From the NCBI RefSeq assembly GCF_023276435.1, contig NZ_JALLPO010000010.1, forward strand, positions 27,504-91,503: DNA of 64,000 nt, given 5' to 3'. This document shows positions 26,216 through 34,891 of the stretch, piece after piece. Origin of the DNA: Sphaerisporangium perillae (GTDB lineage Bacteria; Actinomycetota; Actinomycetes; Streptosporangiales; Streptosporangiaceae). Every line of letters starts with the position of its first letter. The stretch's first letter is position 1. The notes under the pieces are model-generated. The model was not told the DNA's origin, made no database searches, and worked only from the letters and a program-made list of their open reading frames with translations. The translations under genes and the position numbers were made by a program.

Positions 26216-26225
26216 GTTGTGCAAC
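26216..26225. promoter_or_regulatory. GTTG-TG-CAAC inverted repeat abutting gluA start
   Basis: GTTGTGCAAC is a near-palindrome directly before the gluA ATG at 26226, where a Shine-Dalgarno sequence would be expected but none is seen. It could be an operator near the transcription start, with a leaderless or very short leader gluA mRNA. Confidence 0.35.
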
Positions 26226-26981
26226 ATGACGGAGAACGGGGACGCGACTCCTCTCGTCAGAGTCGAGAACGTCAATAAGAACTTCGGTGCCCTGCATGTG
26301 CTCAAGGACATCAACCTGACGGTCTACCGGGGCGAGGTCGTCGTGGTGATCGGCCCGTCCGGGGGTGGGAAGTCGACGCTGTGCCGCGCCATCAACCGGC
26401 TGGAGACGATCGACTCCGGCACCATCACCTTCGACGGGAAGCCTCTGCCCGCCGAGGGGAAGGCGCTGGCCCGGCTTAGGTCGGACGTGGGGATGGTGTT
26501 CCAGTCCTTCAACCTGTTCGCGCACAAGACGATCCTCGAGAACGTCACGCTCGGCCCGATCAAGGTCCGCGGCATCTCGCGCGACCAGGCCGAGAAGCGC
26601 GGCATGGAGTTGCTGGAGCGTGTGGGCATCGCGACCCAGGCGAGCAAGTATCCCGCCCAGCTCTCGGGTGGCCAGCAGCAGCGGACGGCCATCGCCCGCG
26701 CGCTCGCGATGGATCCCAAGATGATCCTCTTCGACGAACCGACCTCGGCGCTGGACCCTGAGATGGTCCAGGAGGTGCTCGACGTCATGATCGGCCTCGC
26801 TCGGGACGGCATGACGATGGTGGTGGTGACCCACGAGATGGGGTTCGCCCGCCGGGCGGCGAAGCGTGTCGTGTTCATGGCGGAGGGACAGATCGTCGAG
26901 GAGAACACCCCCGACGACTTCTTCACCAATCCTCGCACCGACCGGGCCAAGGACTTCCTGTCCAAGATCCTGACCCACTGA
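26226..26981 (+). CDS. gluA: Glutamate ABC transporter ATP-binding protein
   Basis: This is the ATPase of the GluABCD glutamate importer. The 251-residue protein has Walker [13 protein letters not shown]-loop FQSFNLFAH, signature [15 protein letters not shown], Walker [13 protein letters not shown] and the switch His in VVVTHEMG. Polar amino-acid transporters of the His/Glu/Gln family (PAAT) share this form. The ATG at 26226 has no clear ribosome site; a TTG at 26217 is the only upstream option. It is the first gene of gluABCD and divergent from miaB. Confidence 0.94.
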   Translation: MTENGDATPLVRVENVNKNFGALHVLKDINLTVYRGEVVVVIGPSGGGKSTLCRAINRLETIDSGTITFDGKPLPAEGKALARLRSDVGMVFQSFNLFAHKTILENVTLGPIKVRGISRDQAEKRGMELLERVGIATQASKYPAQLSGGQQQRTAIARALAMDPKMILFDEPTSALDPEMVQEVLDVMIGLARDGMTMVVVTHEMGFARRAAKRVVFMAEGQIVEENTPDDFFTNPRTDRAKDFLSKILTH

Positions 26982-27006
26982 TCCGCACGTCCATGTACGA
27001 ACGCGC

Positions 27007-27044
27007 GCGGCACGTACGACGCTCTGTACGACGCCACGTGCCGC
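27007..27044 (+). promoter_or_regulatory. Hairpin between gluA and gluB
   Basis: GCGGCACGT (27007-27015) pairs with ACGTGCCGC (27036-27044) around a 20-nt loop, inside the 139-nt gap between gluA and gluB. Such a stem can block 3'-exonucleases or attenuate, allowing separate levels of ATPase and binding protein. Confidence 0.5.
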
Positions 27045-27120
27045 CGCACACCTTGGCGACCGCTCGCCGCGCCGGTAATGCTCGTCTCGCCCGTTACGAA
27101 GAAAGCTGAGGTACACGCAT

Positions 27121-27978
27121 ATGCGTTCACGACAGATCGGGGCCCTCGTCCTGTCTGCCGCGGCACTGGCCGGCAGCCTCGCCGCCTGCGGCAACAGCGG
27201 CCCGACGACGGCCCTGCAGAAGGCCAAGGACGACAAGAAGCTGACCATCGGCGTCAAGTACGACCAGCCCGGCATGGGCCTGAAGAAGCCCGACGGCACG
27301 GTCGAGGGCTTCGACGTCGACGTGGCGACCTACCTCGCGGGCAAGCTCGGCGTCCCGGCGAGCGGCATCACCTGGAAGGAGGCGCGCTCGGCCAACCGCG
27401 AGACCTTCCTCCAGCAGGGCCAGGTCGACATGATCGTCGCTACCTACTCCATCACTGAGGCGCGCAAGCCCAAGGTGACCTTCGGCGGGCCGTTCTACGT
27501 CGCCCACCAGGACACGCTGGTCCGCGCGGACGACACCTCGATCACCTCCCTGGACAGCCTCAAGGGCAAGCGCATCTGCCAGGTGACCGGCTCCAACTCC
27601 TGGAAGAACATCGCCGAGGGCACCAACAAGGAGAGCAAGAAGGTCGACGTCCAGCTCGTGCCGGCCGGCGCCTACGACGAGTGCATCACCAAGCTCAAGG
27701 GCGACGCGATCGACGCCGTCACCACCGACGACATGATCCTCGCCGGTTACGCCAAGCGTGAGGGCACCGCCCTCAAGGTGACCGGCGCCCCCTTCACCGA
27801 CGAGAAGTACGGCGTCGGCCTGAAGAAGGGCGACAAGGAGACCTGCGAGGCCGTCAACAAGGCGATCACCGAGATGTACTCGGACGGGACGATCCAGAAG
27901 CTGTTCGACAAGCACTTCAGCGGCACCGGCCTGAAGTTCACTGCGACCGGAGCGCCCCCGGCCGAGGGCTGCAGCTGA
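27121..27978 (+). CDS. gluB: Glutamate-binding lipoprotein
   Basis: This is the extracytoplasmic solute-binding protein of the glutamate importer. The 285-residue protein starts with a lipoprotein signal whose lipobox LAAC places lipid on Cys23, followed by an SBP_bac_3 (type 2 periplasmic-binding) fold: [47 protein letters not shown] and [17 protein letters not shown]. The glutamate assignment rests on resemblance to GluB and the operon gluABCD. Two perfect hairpins flank it, which suggests its mRNA is kept at higher level than the permeases. Confidence 0.93.
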   Translation: MRSRQIGALVLSAAALAGSLAACGNSGPTTALQKAKDDKKLTIGVKYDQPGMGLKKPDGTVEGFDVDVATYLAGKLGVPASGITWKEARSANRETFLQQGQVDMIVATYSITEARKPKVTFGGPFYVAHQDTLVRADDTSITSLDSLKGKRICQVTGSNSWKNIAEGTNKESKKVDVQLVPAGAYDECITKLKGDAIDAVTTDDMILAGYAKREGTALKVTGAPFTDEKYGVGLKKGDKETCEAVNKAITEMYSDGTIQKLFDKHFSGTGLKFTATGAPPAEGCS

Positions 27979-27990
27979 TCCCCTTCCCCC

Positions 27991-28017
27991 GCGCCGGTGA
28001 GGTCACCTCACCGGCGC
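27991..28017 (+). terminator. Perfect hairpin between gluB and gluC
   Basis: GCGCCGGTGAGG (27991-28002) pairs with CCTCACCGGCGC (28006-28017) around three bases, 13 nt after the gluB stop. It probably acts as a partial terminator or mRNA stabiliser, because gluC and gluD follow at once without an obvious new promoter. Confidence 0.65.
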
Positions 28018-28039
28018 TCCCCGTCTCCGGTGGAGCCCG

Positions 28040-28723
28040 ATGGAATCACTTCTCGACTTCAGTCCGCTCGTCGAAGAGTTCGGCACGATCCTCACCGGAT
28101 TCTGGTCGACGATCCGCCTGACCCTCATGAGCGGCATCCTGGCGCTCATCGCAGGCACGATCCTGGTCGCGATGCGGGTGTCCCCCACGCCCGTGCTCCG
28201 CGCCGCCGGGACGATCTACGTCAACACCCTTCGCAACACCCCGCTCACGCTGGTGCTGCTGCTGTGCGCGCTGGGCCTGAGCGACACCCTGCAGCTGCAC
28301 CTGTCCACCGACTCCCCCACCAACTACTACTGGTGGGCGACGCTCGGCCTGTCGGCGTACACCGCCGCGTTCGTCTGCGAGGCGCTGCGCGCGGGCATCA
28401 ACACCGTGCCGCCCGGTCAGGCCGAGGCGGCCCGGGCCATCGGGCTCACCTTCCCGCAGTCGCTGCGAATGGTGGTGCTCCCGCAGGCGTTCCGCTCGGT
28501 GATCGCCCCCCTGGGCAGCATCTTCATCGCGCTGACCAAGAACACCACCATCGTGATCGTCGCCGGCTACATCGAGGCGTCGTCGGTCATGAAGCAGATG
28601 TTCGACGACTACGGAGGCACGCTGCCGATCTTCCTCGGGTTCGCGATCGGGTACATGGTCCTGACGCTGCCCACCGGGTTCCTGTTCGGCCGGCTCGCCA
28701 AGCGGATGGCGGTGATCCGATGA
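28040..28723 (+). CDS. gluC: Glutamate ABC transporter permease
   Basis: A membrane permease of 227 residues with about five hydrophobic segments and the conserved cytoplasmic EAA loop (AGINTVPPGQAEAARAIGLT) that docks on the ATPase. It forms the channel with GluD. The ATG at 28040 follows GGTGGAGCCCG. The stop overlaps the gluD start (ATGA), consistent with equal synthesis of the two permeases. Confidence 0.92.
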   Translation: MESLLDFSPLVEEFGTILTGFWSTIRLTLMSGILALIAGTILVAMRVSPTPVLRAAGTIYVNTLRNTPLTLVLLLCALGLSDTLQLHLSTDSPTNYYWWATLGLSAYTAAFVCEALRAGINTVPPGQAEAARAIGLTFPQSLRMVVLPQAFRSVIAPLGSIFIALTKNTTIVIVAGYIEASSVMKQMFDDYGGTLPIFLGFAIGYMVLTLPTGFLFGRLAKRMAVIR

Positions 28724-29595
28724 GCACGAGCGTCCTGTTCGACGTGCCCGGCCCCCGGGCACGCCTGCGCAACAACGTCCTCACCCTGGTCTCCGCCGTC
28801 GTGGTCCTCGGGATCGCCTACCTGCTGATCAAGGGGCTGGCCGACAAGGGGCAGTTCGCCGGCCGGCTGTGGGAACCGTTCCTGCGGCCGGAGGTGTGGA
28901 CGGGACAGATCATCCCCGGCCTGGTCGCCACGCTCGAGGCCGCCGTCGTCTCCGCCGTGCTCGCGCTGGTCTTCGGCATCGTCTTCGGGCTGGGCAGGCT
29001 GTCGGACCACACCTGGATCCGCGTGCCGGCGGGCGCGGTCGTGGAGTTCTTCCGCGCCATCCCGCTGCTCCTGCTCATCTTCTTCGCCCAGGCGGGGCCG
29101 GCCACCATCAGCGGCTACACCGTCAGCGTGCCCGCCTTCGCCGCCGTGGTCATCGGCCTGACCCTGTACAACGGCTCAGTGCTCGCGGAGGTGTTCCGCG
29201 CGGGCATCCACGCGGTGCCCAAGGGGCAGTCGGAGGCCGGTTACGCCCTCGGGCTGCGCAAGGGCGGCGTGATGCGGCTCATCCTGCTGCCCCAGGCCAC
29301 CACCGCGATGATGCCCGCCATCGTGAGCCAGATGGTCGTCCTGCTCAAGGACACCGCGCTCGGCTGGGTCATCGCCTACGAGGAGCTGCTGAACTTCGGG
29401 CTGAAGCAGATCCCGGCCAACTTCGGCAACCTCATCCCGAGCGCGATCGTCATCTCCCTGGTGTACATCGCGATCAACCTGGCGCTCGGCCACCTCGCGA
29501 CCGTGCTGGAACGGCGCAGCAGGCGCAGCCGCCGCACGACGGCGACGGTCGTCGGCACCCCGGCGGCCGTGGGGGTCGGCGGCGGCATGGATTGA
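28720..29595 (+). CDS. gluD: Glutamate ABC transporter permease
   Basis: The second permease subunit, 291 residues, has an N-terminal hydrophobic segment (about 22-45), the PAAT membrane domain and the EAA loop AGIHAVPKGQSEAGYALGLR. The C-terminal tail is basic (ERRSRRSRRTT). The stop codon at 29593-29595 lies within the TTGAC sequence that begins an IS605-like terminal hairpin, so an insertion may have set or replaced the original 3' end. Confidence 0.92.
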   Translation: MSTSVLFDVPGPRARLRNNVLTLVSAVVVLGIAYLLIKGLADKGQFAGRLWEPFLRPEVWTGQIIPGLVATLEAAVVSAVLALVFGIVFGLGRLSDHTWIRVPAGAVVEFFRAIPLLLLIFFAQAGPATISGYTVSVPAFAAVVIGLTLYNGSVLAEVFRAGIHAVPKGQSEAGYALGLRKGGVMRLILLPQATTAMMPAIVSQMVVLLKDTALGWVIAYEELLNFGLKQIPANFGNLIPSAIVISLVYIAINLALGHLATVLERRSRRSRRTTATVVGTPAAVGVGGGMD

Positions 29596-29699
29596 CCTCC
29601 TCCCCGGCGTGAACGCCGGGGATTCCCCCACGTCGCCGTGGAGGGCCCTTCTGCGGCTTCCCGGTAAAGGTTCTGCCTGGTAGCGGGCGAGGGCTTCGC
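29592..29699 (-). mobile_element. Remnant right end of an IS200/IS605-type (TnpB) element
   Basis: Read on the minus strand, this stretch ends in GAATCCCCGGCGTTCACG, then CCGGGGAGGAGGTCAAT: an 8-bp perfect stem (29602-29609 with 29614-29621) with a TTCA loop, preceded by GAATC and followed by GGAGGAGGTCAA. From memory this is the layout of the 3' ends (and guide-RNA scaffolds) of actinobacterial IS200/IS605 TnpB elements. No tnpB reading frame remains, so at most a terminal fragment of about 100 bp is left. The same hairpin may now serve as terminator for gluABCD. Confidence 0.5.
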
Positions 29700-30623
29700 G
29701 TGGCGGCTTCAATACCAAGAATGAGCAGGATGCCGCCCGCCGGACCCCCGCCCGCGCCACGGAAGCCGTCCCGGCGTGGCGCGAAGGCCCTGGCCGCGGC
29801 GGTGTCCGCGGGCGCGTCGCTGCTGCTGGCGGGCGGGGCGGGATGTGAGGGCGGCCACGGCACGCTGGTCGTCGGAGTACGTCCCGGCCGGCCCGGGCTC
29901 GTCGAGGGAACCGCGGGCGGCGGCTACACGGGTTTCGAGATCGCGGTGGCCGGCTACGTCGCCCGGCGGCTCGGCTACCGCGACGACCAGGTCACCTACG
30001 TGGAACTGGCGTCCCCGCCCGCGAGTGCCGCGCCCCGGCGGATCGACCTGGCCATGGGCGTCCTGATGACGGACGCCGGCGCATCTCCCGGGCCCTATCC
30101 CGCCTCCGAGCCGTACCTGCCCTCCGGGCTGTATTCGATCTCCGGGCCCTATCTGGTCTCCGGGCAGGACATCCTGACCAAGGCGGGTGATCTGTCGGTC
30201 CGGCGGCTCGGCGACCTGGCCCAGAAGCGGGTGTGCACCGGCTCCCCCGGCCCGCTGGGCGCGCGGTTCGGCACGGCGTGGCAGCGCGTCTTCATGATCG
30301 CTTCAACCGTGGAGGACTGCGTGCGGATGCTGGGCTCCCGGCGGGTCGACGCGGTCACCGACGACGCGGCGGCGCTCGCGGGCCTGGCCTCCGCCTCCCC
30401 CGGGCGCTTCCGCCTCGTCGGCCACGCCTTCTCCCGCGACCGGTACGGCATAGCCCTGCGCGAGGACGGCGATCTCCACGAGCAGGTGGACGACGCCCTG
30501 CGGGCGATGTTCGACGACGGCGCCTGGCGGCGCGCGGTCATCGAGCACCTCGGCCTGCTGGCCACGAAACACACCGCTCCACCTGCTTTGCAGCGGTACG
30601 CGAAGACACGATCAGCACCGTAG
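29700..30623 (+). CDS. Orphan solute-binding lipoprotein, amino-acid type
   Basis: A 307-residue exported protein with an Arg-rich N-terminus, a hydrophobic segment and lipobox LAGGAGC (Cys near 49), followed by a degenerate SBP_bac_3 fold: GTLVVGVRPGRPG, TGFEIAVAGYVARRLGYRD, CTGSPGPLGARFGTAWQRV and DAVTDDAAALAG. An insertion near residues 120-158 is rich in repeated (S/P)GPY/SEPYL motifs. It follows the glutamate transporter on the same strand after an IS-like end and has no transporter genes of its own. It could be a diverged GluB paralogue acting as accessory receptor or sensor. The GTG at 29700 has GGGCGAGGG 6 nt upstream; ATG 29721 is possible. Confidence 0.75.
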   Translation: MAASIPRMSRMPPAGPPPAPRKPSRRGAKALAAAVSAGASLLLAGGAGCEGGHGTLVVGVRPGRPGLVEGTAGGGYTGFEIAVAGYVARRLGYRDDQVTYVELASPPASAAPRRIDLAMGVLMTDAGASPGPYPASEPYLPSGLYSISGPYLVSGQDILTKAGDLSVRRLGDLAQKRVCTGSPGPLGARFGTAWQRVFMIASTVEDCVRMLGSRRVDAVTDDAAALAGLASASPGRFRLVGHAFSRDRYGIALREDGDLHEQVDDALRAMFDDGAWRRAVIEHLGLLATKHTAPPALQRYAKTRSAP

Positions 30624-30661
30624 CCCCTACGCGGGCCGGGGTTTTCCGGCAGGATGCGGCT

Positions 30662-32659
30662 ATGCCCCCCGAGCACACGTCCGGGCACCCCCCTTTGCCC
30701 TTCGGTTCCTGGCCCTCTCCGATCTCCACCGCCGACGTCGTCCGCGGCGACCTGCGGCCCGGATACCCGACGGTGCTCGCCGGAGAGATCTGGTGGGAGG
30801 AGGACCGCCCCGCCGAGGCAGGGCGGCGCACCATCGTCCACCACGCCGCCGACGGCACGCGGCGGGAGCTGCTGAGGGCCCCCTGGGACGCGCGCACCCG
30901 CGTCCACGAGTACGGCGGGCGCTCCTACACCGTGGCACCCGGCGTGGGCGTCGTGTTCGCCAACCACGCCGACCAGCGGCTCTACCTGCTGCCCGCCGAC
31001 GGCTCCGGCGGGCCGCCGGCCGGCGGCGCCGGGGGCCTGGACCCGAGGGCCATCACGCCCGAGCCCGAGACGCCCAGCGGGCTTCGCTACGCCGATCTGA
31101 CCGTCCACGGCGACGAGGTGTGGTGCGTCCAGGAGCGCCACGCCGGCGGCGGGAAGGTCATCCGGTCCATCGTGTCGATCCCGCTGCGCGGTGACGCCGA
31201 GCCCAGGCAGCGGGCGGCGGGCAGCGACTTCTACGCCTTCCCGTCGGTCTCCCCCGATGGCGAGCACCTCGCCTACATCTGCTGGGACCATCCGAGGCTG
31301 CCCTGGGCCGGCACCGATCTCCGGGTCACCCGGCTCGACGGCGGCGGCTCACGGCGGCTCATGGGCGGCGCGTCGGAGTCGGTGCTCGCGCCGGGCTGGA
31401 AGGACGCCTCGACCCTCTACGCGATCTCCGACCGGTCCGGGTGGTGGAACCTCCACCAGGTCGGGATCCATGACGCCTCGCCGCGCGCGCTCCACCCCGC
31501 CGAGGAGGAGTTCGCGTGGGCGCTCAGCGAGCTGGGCGGCGCGCCGTACGCCGTCCTCGGCGACGGCGGGCTCGCGGTCCTGCACGGCCGCGGAGACCTG
31601 CGGCTCTCCGTCCTCGACCCGGAGACGGGCGCCCTCACCGAGCTCGGCCTGCCCTACGACGGCTGGGTCCCCTGCCTCAGTGCCGACGGGTCCACCGTGT
31701 GCGGCGTCGCCTACGGGCCGCGCCTCCCCCGGTCGGTCGTACGCGTCGACGCGGCCGCCCGCCGGGAACGGGCCACGCCGGGAGACACCGGCGGCGGGAC
31801 CGGCCCCCCGCGGCCCGGCGCCTACGGCCGGGCGGAAGTGCTGCGGCGCGGCGCCGGGGCGCTGCCGGACCCCGGCTACCTTCCCGTCCCCCGGCCGGTG
31901 GAGATCCGCAGCCGCTTCGGCCGGCGCGTGCACGCCTACGTGTACCCGCCCGCCAACCCATCCGTGACCACCGGGGACGCCGCGCCGCCGTACGTGGTGT
32001 CCGTGCACGGCGGCCCCGCGGCGCACAGTGTCGCCGCGCTCGACCTGCGCACGGCGTTCTTCACCAGCCGGGGCATCGGCGTCATCGAGGTGAACCACGG
32101 GGGTTCCACCGGCTACGGCCGCGCGTACCGCGACCGCCTGCAGGGCCACTGGGGCGTCATCGACGTGGAGGACACGATCGCCGCCGCCGAGTGGCTGCTG
32201 TCCGACGGGCACGCCGACCCCGCGCGCATCGCCATCAGGGGCACCGGCGCCGGCGGCTGGACCGCCATGGCCGCCTGCTGCGCCTCCGGCCTGTTCTGCG
32301 GCGGCGTCGCGATCGCGGGAGTCAGCACGCTGTCCGCCCTGGCCGCCTCGACGCACGATTTCGAGTCACGGTACGTCGAATGGCTCGTCGGCCCCGACGA
32401 TCCGCTGCTGTACGCCTCGCGGGAGCCGCTGGCGAAGACCGGCCAGATCGACTGCCCGATGCTGCTGATGCAGGGTCAGGACGACCCGATCGTGCCCCCG
32501 TCGCAGTCTGAGGCGTTCGTGGCGGCCCTGACCGAGCGCGGGGTGCCCTGCACCTACCTGGCCTTCGAGGGCGAGTCGCACGACCTGCGCAGGGCCGAGA
32601 CCAAGACCGCCATCCTCGCCGCCGAACTCTCGTTCTACCTGCAACTCTTCCGCCCCTGA
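30662..32659 (+). CDS. S9 prolyl oligopeptidase-like protein lacking the serine nucleophile
   Basis: A 665-residue cytoplasmic-looking protein with an N-terminal beta-propeller (about residues 60-400) and a C-terminal alpha/beta hydrolase domain of the S9 family (VVSVHGGPAAHSV, GGSTGYGRAYRDRLQGHWG). In active relatives the nucleophile elbow reads GGSxGG. Here residues 527-532 read GTGAGG, so Gly529 stands where the catalytic Ser is expected, while Asp607/608 (QGQDDPIVPP) and His640 (EGESHDLR) are kept. Thr528 sits one place earlier. It may be a pseudo-enzyme, use an altered nucleophile, or carry a sequencing error. The ATG at 30662 has GCAGGA upstream. Confidence 0.88.
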   Translation: MPPEHTSGHPPLPFGSWPSPISTADVVRGDLRPGYPTVLAGEIWWEEDRPAEAGRRTIVHHAADGTRRELLRAPWDARTRVHEYGGRSYTVAPGVGVVFANHADQRLYLLPADGSGGPPAGGAGGLDPRAITPEPETPSGLRYADLTVHGDEVWCVQERHAGGGKVIRSIVSIPLRGDAEPRQRAAGSDFYAFPSVSPDGEHLAYICWDHPRLPWAGTDLRVTRLDGGGSRRLMGGASESVLAPGWKDASTLYAISDRSGWWNLHQVGIHDASPRALHPAEEEFAWALSELGGAPYAVLGDGGLAVLHGRGDLRLSVLDPETGALTELGLPYDGWVPCLSADGSTVCGVAYGPRLPRSVVRVDAAARRERATPGDTGGGTGPPRPGAYGRAEVLRRGAGALPDPGYLPVPRPVEIRSRFGRRVHAYVYPPANPSVTTGDAAPPYVVSVHGGPAAHSVAALDLRTAFFTSRGIGVIEVNHGGSTGYGRAYRDRLQGHWGVIDVEDTIAAAEWLLSDGHADPARIAIRGTGAGGWTAMAACCASGLFCGGVAIAGVSTLSALAASTHDFESRYVEWLVGPDDPLLYASREPLAKTGQIDCPMLLMQGQDDPIVPPSQSEAFVAALTERGVPCTYLAFEGESHDLRRAETKTAILAAELSFYLQLFRP

Positions 32660-32740
32660 CCCGCCCCGGCCATGCCCCTCGCGCCCTGACCATGCCCCTC
32701 GCGCCCCTGACCCCGCCCCGGCCATGCCCCTCCCGCGCCG
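32656..32740. repeat. Short imperfect repeats between S9 gene and rny
   Basis: Three copies of CATGCCCCTC (32671-32680, 32691-32700, 32723-32732), each within a C-rich unit with GCGCCC and CTGACC, make an irregular tandem array in the convergent 3' ends of the peptidase-like gene and rny. No hairpin of note is seen. Otherwise this 156-bp gap is empty. Confidence 0.6.
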
Positions 32741-32815
32741 CCGTGGTCTCTCGGTGCCGGGCGTACTCGCCTTGACCCTTGGTGCCGGTCGATCCCCCGT
32801 GCTCTTTCCCCTGGC

Positions 32816-34435
32816 TCAGCGGGCGAACTCGGTGGCGCGGGACTCGCGGACGACGGTGATGCGGATCTGACCCGGGTAGGTGAGCTCCTCCTCGACCTGC
32901 TTGGCGACGTCACGGGCGATCACCTGGGCCTGGATGTCGTCGATGGCCTCCGGCCGCACCATGACGCGGATCTCGCGGCCGGCCTGCATCGCGAAGACCT
33001 TCTCGACGCCCTCATAGGACTGCGCGATCTCCTCCAGCCGCTCCAGCCGCTTGACGTAGGCCTCCAGCGACTCCCTGCGCGCGCCCGGACGGCTGCCGCT
33101 GATCGCGTCGGCGGCCTGGGTCAGCACCGCCTCGACCGTGCGGACCTCGACCTCGTTGTGGTGGGCCTCGATGGCGTGCACCACGTCCTCGTGCTCGCCG
33201 TACCTGCGCGCGATCTCGGCCCCGATGAGGGCGTGGCTGCCCTCCACCTCGTGGGTGAGCGCCTTGCCGATGTCGTGGAGCACCGTGCAGCGCTTGAGCA
33301 GCATCGGGTCCAGGCGCAGCTCGGAGGCCATGATGCCCGCGATGTGCGCCGACTCGATGAGGTGCTTGAGCACGTTCTGCCCGTAGGAGGTGCGGTAGCG
33401 CAGCTGCCCGAGCAGAGTGACCAGCTCTGGGTGCATGTCGGTGATGCCCAGCTCGACCAGGGCGTCCTCACCGGCCCGGACGCAGAGGTCCTTGACCTCG
33501 TCCTTGCTGCGCTCGTAGGCCTCCTCGATGCGCTGCGGGTGGATGCGGCCGTCCAGGACGAGCTTCTCCAGGGTCAGCCGCGCCGTCTCCCGCCGGACCG
33601 GGTCGAAGCACGACAGCAGCACGGCCTCGGGGGTGTCGTCGATGATCAGGTTGACGCCGGTCGTCGACTCGAACGCCCTGATGTTGCGGCCCTCGCGGCC
33701 GATGATGCGGCCCTTCATCTCGTCGCCGGGGAGGTGGAGCACGCTGACGACCGACTCGGCGGTCTGCTCGGTCGCCACCCGCTGCACGGCCAGGGTGACG
33801 ATCTTGCAGGCGCGCTTCTCGCCCTCCTTGCGGGCCTCGCTCTCGATCTCCCGGACGATCAGCGCCGCCTCGCGCTTTGCCTGGTTCTCGATGGTCATCA
33901 CGAGCTCAGACTTGGCCTGCTCCGCCGTCAGCCCGGCGACGCGCTCGAGCACCTCGCGGCGCTTCTCCTCGACCTGGTCGAGCTCCGCGCGCCGGTCGGC
34001 GAGCTCGGTCTCGGTCTCGGCGAGCTTCCTGCCTCGCTCGGCATGCCTGCGGGCCTCCTCGTCGAGCCGCTGCTCCCGCTCGGCCAGGCGGTTCTCTCTG
34101 CGTTCGAGGTCGGATCTGAGCTCCTTGAGCTCGTTCTTCAGGGCGCGGGTCTCCTCGTCGACCTCCTTGCGCATCTGCAGCGCGCCTTCGGCCGCGACCT
34201 CGGCCCGGCGGAGCATCTCTCCGGCGTCGGACTCGGCCTTGACCCTTATCTCGGCGCCCTCACGGCGCGCCTGCTCCAGCTCGGCGTGGACGTCGGCGAG
34301 CTCCTCGGCGGTCGGCCCCCGCTCGACGGACCGCTGGCCATCGGTACGGCGTATCAGCACGATGAGCACGACAATCGCGATAATCGCCAGCAGGACAACG
34401 GCTACCGCCAGCATGATCACGACTGTCGAATCCAT
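32816..34435 (-). CDS. rny: Ribonuclease Y
   Basis: A membrane-anchored endoribonuclease that starts mRNA decay in many Gram-positive bacteria. The 539-residue protein has an N-terminal membrane helix (about residues 5-29, VIMLAVAVVLLAIIAIVVLI), a long coiled coil (about 38-200), a KH RNA-binding domain (GRIIGREGRNIRAFE, near 240-255) and an HD metal-dependent phosphodiesterase domain with VLHDIGKALTHE and HHNEVE. Length and domain order are the standard ones. It is upstream of recX/recA on the same strand, separated by a plus-strand oxidoreductase gene. Confidence 0.95.
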   Translation of the reverse strand: MDSTVVIMLAVAVVLLAIIAIVVLIVLIRRTDGQRSVERGPTAEELADVHAELEQARREGAEIRVKAESDAGEMLRRAEVAAEGALQMRKEVDEETRALKNELKELRSDLERRENRLAEREQRLDEEARRHAERGRKLAETETELADRRAELDQVEEKRREVLERVAGLTAEQAKSELVMTIENQAKREAALIVREIESEARKEGEKRACKIVTLAVQRVATEQTAESVVSVLHLPGDEMKGRIIGREGRNIRAFESTTGVNLIIDDTPEAVLLSCFDPVRRETARLTLEKLVLDGRIHPQRIEEAYERSKDEVKDLCVRAGEDALVELGITDMHPELVTLLGQLRYRTSYGQNVLKHLIESAHIAGIMASELRLDPMLLKRCTVLHDIGKALTHEVEGSHALIGAEIARRYGEHEDVVHAIEAHHNEVEVRTVEAVLTQAADAISGSRPGARRESLEAYVKRLERLEEIAQSYEGVEKVFAMQAGREIRVMVRPEAIDDIQAQVIARDVAKQVEEELTYPGQIRITVVRESRATEFAR

Positions 34436-34891
34436 GCGCGCCCACCCCTCCTCGCGTCGCGAGCCCCAGCACGCGAGGTGTTACACGCACAGCACGGATC
34501 AGCCCGACCGGGCGATTCTGGTCAGACGAATATGTCCAGCGTCCTGACGCCGGGGCGTCCGTCCACTGGGTGTGATCGGTCCTGATCGTCCGTCGTTCAC
34601 CGTTATGGCAATCCGCAGTGCGCGGAGTAACTCCTCACTGTGGTCGAGATTAAGCGTCAGAGAGGTAACGAGCAAGCAAAGTCCGCCCGTCAAGCCAGTT
34701 TTGTCCGCTCCTGCGATCTAGGAGGTCGCGGCATCGCGCCTGATTAATCCCGCTATGCAGCAGGAAGCGGGGAAAATGATCTTTTGTACGTAGTCGGATA
34801 GTTCTCTGTGACCTTGTCTGCTCCTCGCCCGGAATCAGAAGATTTTCGGGGCAGCCGGCACGTTCGCCAGGCGGGCGGGTATGTGGCCGCC
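34436..34891. other. A/T-richer intergenic region upstream of rny and the F420 oxidoreductase
   Basis: This 456-bp gap between divergent genes contains roughly 34560-34830 with markedly lower GC (near half A/T) than anything else in the window. Short open frames exist on the minus strand, but none has a ribosome site and a coding-like third-position bias. It presumably holds the promoters of rny and of the LLM gene; the low GC may also reflect foreign DNA or a structured leader. Confidence 0.5.

Noticed and set aside
29592-29699. A functional insertion sequence after gluD
   Set aside because: No transposase or tnpB frame and no left end are visible; only a terminal fragment is supported.
34499-34693. 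A 64-residue minus-strand frame in the A/T-rich gap upstream of rny
   Set aside because: No Shine-Dalgarno sequence, no codon bias and no family recognised; left as intergenic.
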